A DNA stretch of 64,000 nucleotides from Streptomyces composti (GTDB lineage: Bacteria > Actinomycetota > Actinomycetes > Streptomycetales > Streptomycetaceae). Below, in pieces: positions 62,095-64,000 of this stretch (position 1 is the stretch's first letter; each line of letters starts with the position of its first letter). The stretch spans positions 1 to 64,000 of the forward strand of contig NZ_JAATEM010000021.1 in NCBI RefSeq assembly GCF_012034205.1, written 5' to 3'. Position numbers and translations under genes: made by a program. The notes beneath the pieces were generated by a model, which saw only the letters and a program-made list of their open reading frames with translations, was not told the DNA's origin and searched no databases.

Positions 62095-62434
62095 GGCTCG
62101 ACCCCCTCAACGACGGGGCTCGACGGCCCCAGAGTCTGACACGCGTTCATGGTCCGGAACGGACTCTCCGTGGAGAGGCCGGTCCGTAGGGCTTCCACGG
62201 TACCTGAGCCCGCGCCCATACGGTACGTCGCCCGCACGACGTGCCCGCGCCCAGGACCTTCGAGGCGCCCCGTCCTCGCTGGTCAATGGCGATTTTAACC
62301 ACTTGTCCCCCGGCGACCCGCCGGGAGAAGTGAGAGTTCTCTCTAACTGCCCACCGGCGGGTACCGGTCAAACGTGCGACAGGCGCTCGCGCGCACGACC
62401 GCCGGCGCGGGACGGTTCCGCGCCGGTGCGTCGC
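62095..62434. other. 340-bp intergenic region downstream of vdh
   Basis: Lies between the vdh stop and the DUF3073 start, both leftward. It should hold the DUF3073 promoter and the vdh terminator. A short AT-rich patch at about 62285-62305 (GATTTTAACC) is a possible promoter element. Nothing else is recognised. Confidence 0.35.
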
Positions 62435-63523
62435 TCAGCGCGCCGCGCCTGCCTCGGCCATCCGCTGCTCGGCGATCCGGTCGGCCGCGGCGGCCGGCGG
62501 AATCCCGTCCGTCTTCGCACGTGCGAATATGGCGAGCGTGGTGTCGAAGATCTTCGACGCCTTCGCCTTGCACCGGTCGAAGTCGAAGCCGTGCAGTTCG
62601 TCGGCGACCTGGATCACGCCGCCGGCGTTCACCACGTAGTCCGGCGCGTAGAGGATCCCGCGGTCCGCGAGGTCCTTCTCCACACCCGGGTGGGCCAGCT
62701 GGTTGTTGGCGGCGCCGCAGACGACCTTGGCGGTGAGCACCGGCACGGTGTCGTCGTTGAGCGCCCCGCCCAGCGCACAGGGGGCGTAGATGTCCAGGCC
62801 CTCGGTGCGGATCAGCGCGTCGGTGTCGGCGACGGCGCGGACACCGGCCGGGTGCCGGTCGAGGACCCGGCGCACCGCGTCCTCGCGGACATCGGTGATG
62901 ACGACCTCGGCGCCCTCGGCCCGCAGGTGCTCCACCAGGTAGTGGCCGACCTTGCCCACGCCCGCGACGCCGACCTTGCGCTCCCGTAGCGACGGGTCGC
63001 CCCACAGGTGCTGTGCGGAGGCGCGCATGCCCTGGTAGACGCCGAAGGCGGTGAGCACGGAGGAGTCGCCCGCGCCGCCGTTCTCCGGGGAGCGCCCGGT
63101 GGTCCAGCGGCACTCGCGCGCCACGACGTCCATGTCGGCGACGTAGGTGCCGACGTCGCAGGCGGTGACGTACCGGCCGCCGAGCGAGGCGACGAACCGC
63201 CCGTAGGCGAGCAGCAGCTCCTCGGTCTTGATCTTCTCCGGGTCGCCGATGATCACGGCCTTGCCGCCGCCGTGGTCGAGACCGGCCATGGCGTTCTTGT
63301 ACGACATGCCGCGCGCCAGGTTGAGCGCGTCGGCGACGGCCTCCTCCTCGTCGGCGTACGGGTAGAACCGCGTACCGCCGAGGGCGGGGCCCAGCGCGGT
63401 GGAGTGGATGGCGATGACGGCCTTGAGGCCGCTGGCGCGGTCCTGGCAGAGCACGACTTGCTCATGGCCTCCCTGGTCCGAGTGGAACAGGGTGTGCAGG
63501 ACGCCGTCTGATACGTCGGTCAC
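62435..63523 (-). CDS. vdh: Valine/branched-chain amino acid dehydrogenase
   Basis: A 362-residue Leu/Phe/Val dehydrogenase: VLHTLFHSDQGGHEQVVLCQ, HSTALGPALGGTRFYPYADE, then MAGLDHGGGKAVIIGDPEKI with the catalytic Lys, and the NAD loop VGVAGVGKVGHYLVEHL. CGAANNQLA completes the active site. In Streptomyces this enzyme makes branched-chain 2-oxo acids that feed macrolide and fatty-acid building blocks. Its place beyond purM and the DUF3073 gene agrees with my memory of vdh. GTG 63523 has AGGAGT upstream. Confidence 0.93.
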   Translation of the reverse strand: MTDVSDGVLHTLFHSDQGGHEQVVLCQDRASGLKAVIAIHSTALGPALGGTRFYPYADEEEAVADALNLARGMSYKNAMAGLDHGGGKAVIIGDPEKIKTEELLLAYGRFVASLGGRYVTACDVGTYVADMDVVARECRWTTGRSPENGGAGDSSVLTAFGVYQGMRASAQHLWGDPSLRERKVGVAGVGKVGHYLVEHLRAEGAEVVITDVREDAVRRVLDRHPAGVRAVADTDALIRTEGLDIYAPCALGGALNDDTVPVLTAKVVCGAANNQLAHPGVEKDLADRGILYAPDYVVNAGGVIQVADELHGFDFDRCKAKASKIFDTTLAIFARAKTDGIPPAAAADRIAEQRMAEAGAAR

Positions 63524-63755
63524 TGTGGTGACTCCTGAGTAAGTAGCGGCGGGTGTGAGCAGCCCCGTACGGGTGGCGGGGTCTGTTGAGCACGAGACTA
63601 GAGCCTGCCGGGCCCGTCGTCGGCCCCATGGCGGGGATCCCCTCCGACCGGAGTACTCGCGTGCGACGATTTGCGTGGATTCACCGACCGCCCGCGCGTG
63701 TCCGTCACGCGCCCGCGAAAGGTTTTCCCGGCGCAGCCCGGGGGAGGGAGCAGGC

Positions 63756-64000
63756 GTGCCCAAGGTGACCTCGGTGATCGTCCCGTACGCGACCTACCTG
63801 CGCGTCTACGAACCGCTGGCCGCCTTCCCGCAGCCCGAGCGCGACCACTGGGCGCGCTACGCCCGCCGTCCCGACCGGCCCTCGTACCAGGACGAGCTGC
63901 GCCGGGCCCTGGCCGGCCTGGTCCCCACCCCGCCGGTCGCGGTACCCGTTCACGAAAGCGACGACGCGTTCGTGCTGGAGATCGACGGCGTGGTGTGCGT
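63756..64000 (+). CDS. N-terminal part of an unidentified conserved protein (runs off the window)
   Basis: The GTG at 63756 with GGGAGGGAG upstream opens a frame that stays open to the last base. It reads VPKVTSVIVPYATYLRVYEP, LAAFPQPERDHWARYARRP and so on to HESDDAFVLEIDGVVC. The composition is gene-like. It is divergent from vdh, with 232 bases between starts. I do not recognise a domain in the visible 81 residues, and the remainder lies outside the window. Confidence 0.75.
   Translation, partial: MPKVTSVIVPYATYLRVYEPLAAFPQPERDHWARYARRPDRPSYQDELRRALAGLVPTPPVAVPVHESDDAFVLEIDGVVC

Overview
The window is typical Streptomyces chromosome: very high G+C, many GTG starts, overlapping stop/start codons, a SigF-type sigma factor pair, Lsr2-type and DUF3073 proteins, and a purine gene arrangement (purD, purC, purSQL, purF, purM) that I remember from the conserved core of Streptomyces genomes (around SCO4024-SCO4090 of S. 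coelicolor). That correspondence is from memory, not from a search.

Layout. (1) 1-5.2 kb: a STAS protein, a GAF-ANTAR regulator, a YceI protein and a MarR-controlled DHA2 efflux pump. The last two carry the same carboxypeptidase-regulatory-like beta domain. (2) 5.4-12.4 kb: sigN and sigF homologues, a 58-residue membrane microprotein coupled to a Dabb-barrel gene, tRNA-Ser(CGA), tadA and its companion, upp, a LytR_C-type membrane protein and a ParB/sulfiredoxin-like small protein. (3) 12.5-20.7 kb: a HerA/DUF853 ATPase with a 33-bp coding repeat, small uncharacterised genes, an HhH-GPD protein, and a DmdR iron box between a siderophore-interacting flavoprotein and a tightly overlapped acylase, siderophore-type acetyltransferase, cupin and SDR operon. 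(4) 20.8-29.1 kb: a CopC-CopD-YtkA-like fusion, then a LacI regulator divergent from an alpha-glucoside ABC importer and GH13 glucosidase. (5) 29.3-38 kb, a less stable stretch: a wrecked Fpg/Nei glycosylase gene, a 24-bp tandem repeat, an ArsR-SulP-ArsR unit, a membrane spermidine-synthase-like protein, a fossil joining a GlxA-type regulator to the last codons of a GAPDH gene, a frameshifted cationic peptide gene next to a small membrane protein, and a chloroperoxidase-like hydrolase. (6) 38-47.5 kb: tRNA-Ser(GGA), SRP RNA, dnaX, purD, a membrane protein with a degenerate M48 protease region, a dimethylformamidase-like protein and purC. (7) 47.5-51.7 kb: a two-component/ABC efflux operon bracketed by two identical tRNA-Gly(GCC) genes, then tRNA-Gly(UCC). 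(8) 52-64 kb: lsrL, purSQL, a probably leaderless regulator gene, an M23 peptidase, a mycothiol-type DinB protein, a META lipoprotein, purF, purM, DUF3073, vdh and a gene running off the end.

The housekeeping theme is purine and nucleotide metabolism with replication and translation genes. The accessory themes are iron (DmdR box), copper, alpha-glucoside uptake and efflux. The most unusual observations are the beta domain shared by the YceI protein and the efflux pump, the iron-box acylase/acyltransferase operon, the two gene fossils at 29.4-30.2 and 35.3-35.8 kb, the cationic peptide plus 4-TM protein pair at 35.9-36.7 kb, the regulator start without a ribosome-binding site at 55.9 kb and the tRNA-bracketed efflux cassette. 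All similarity statements come from reading motifs by eye; no database was searched.
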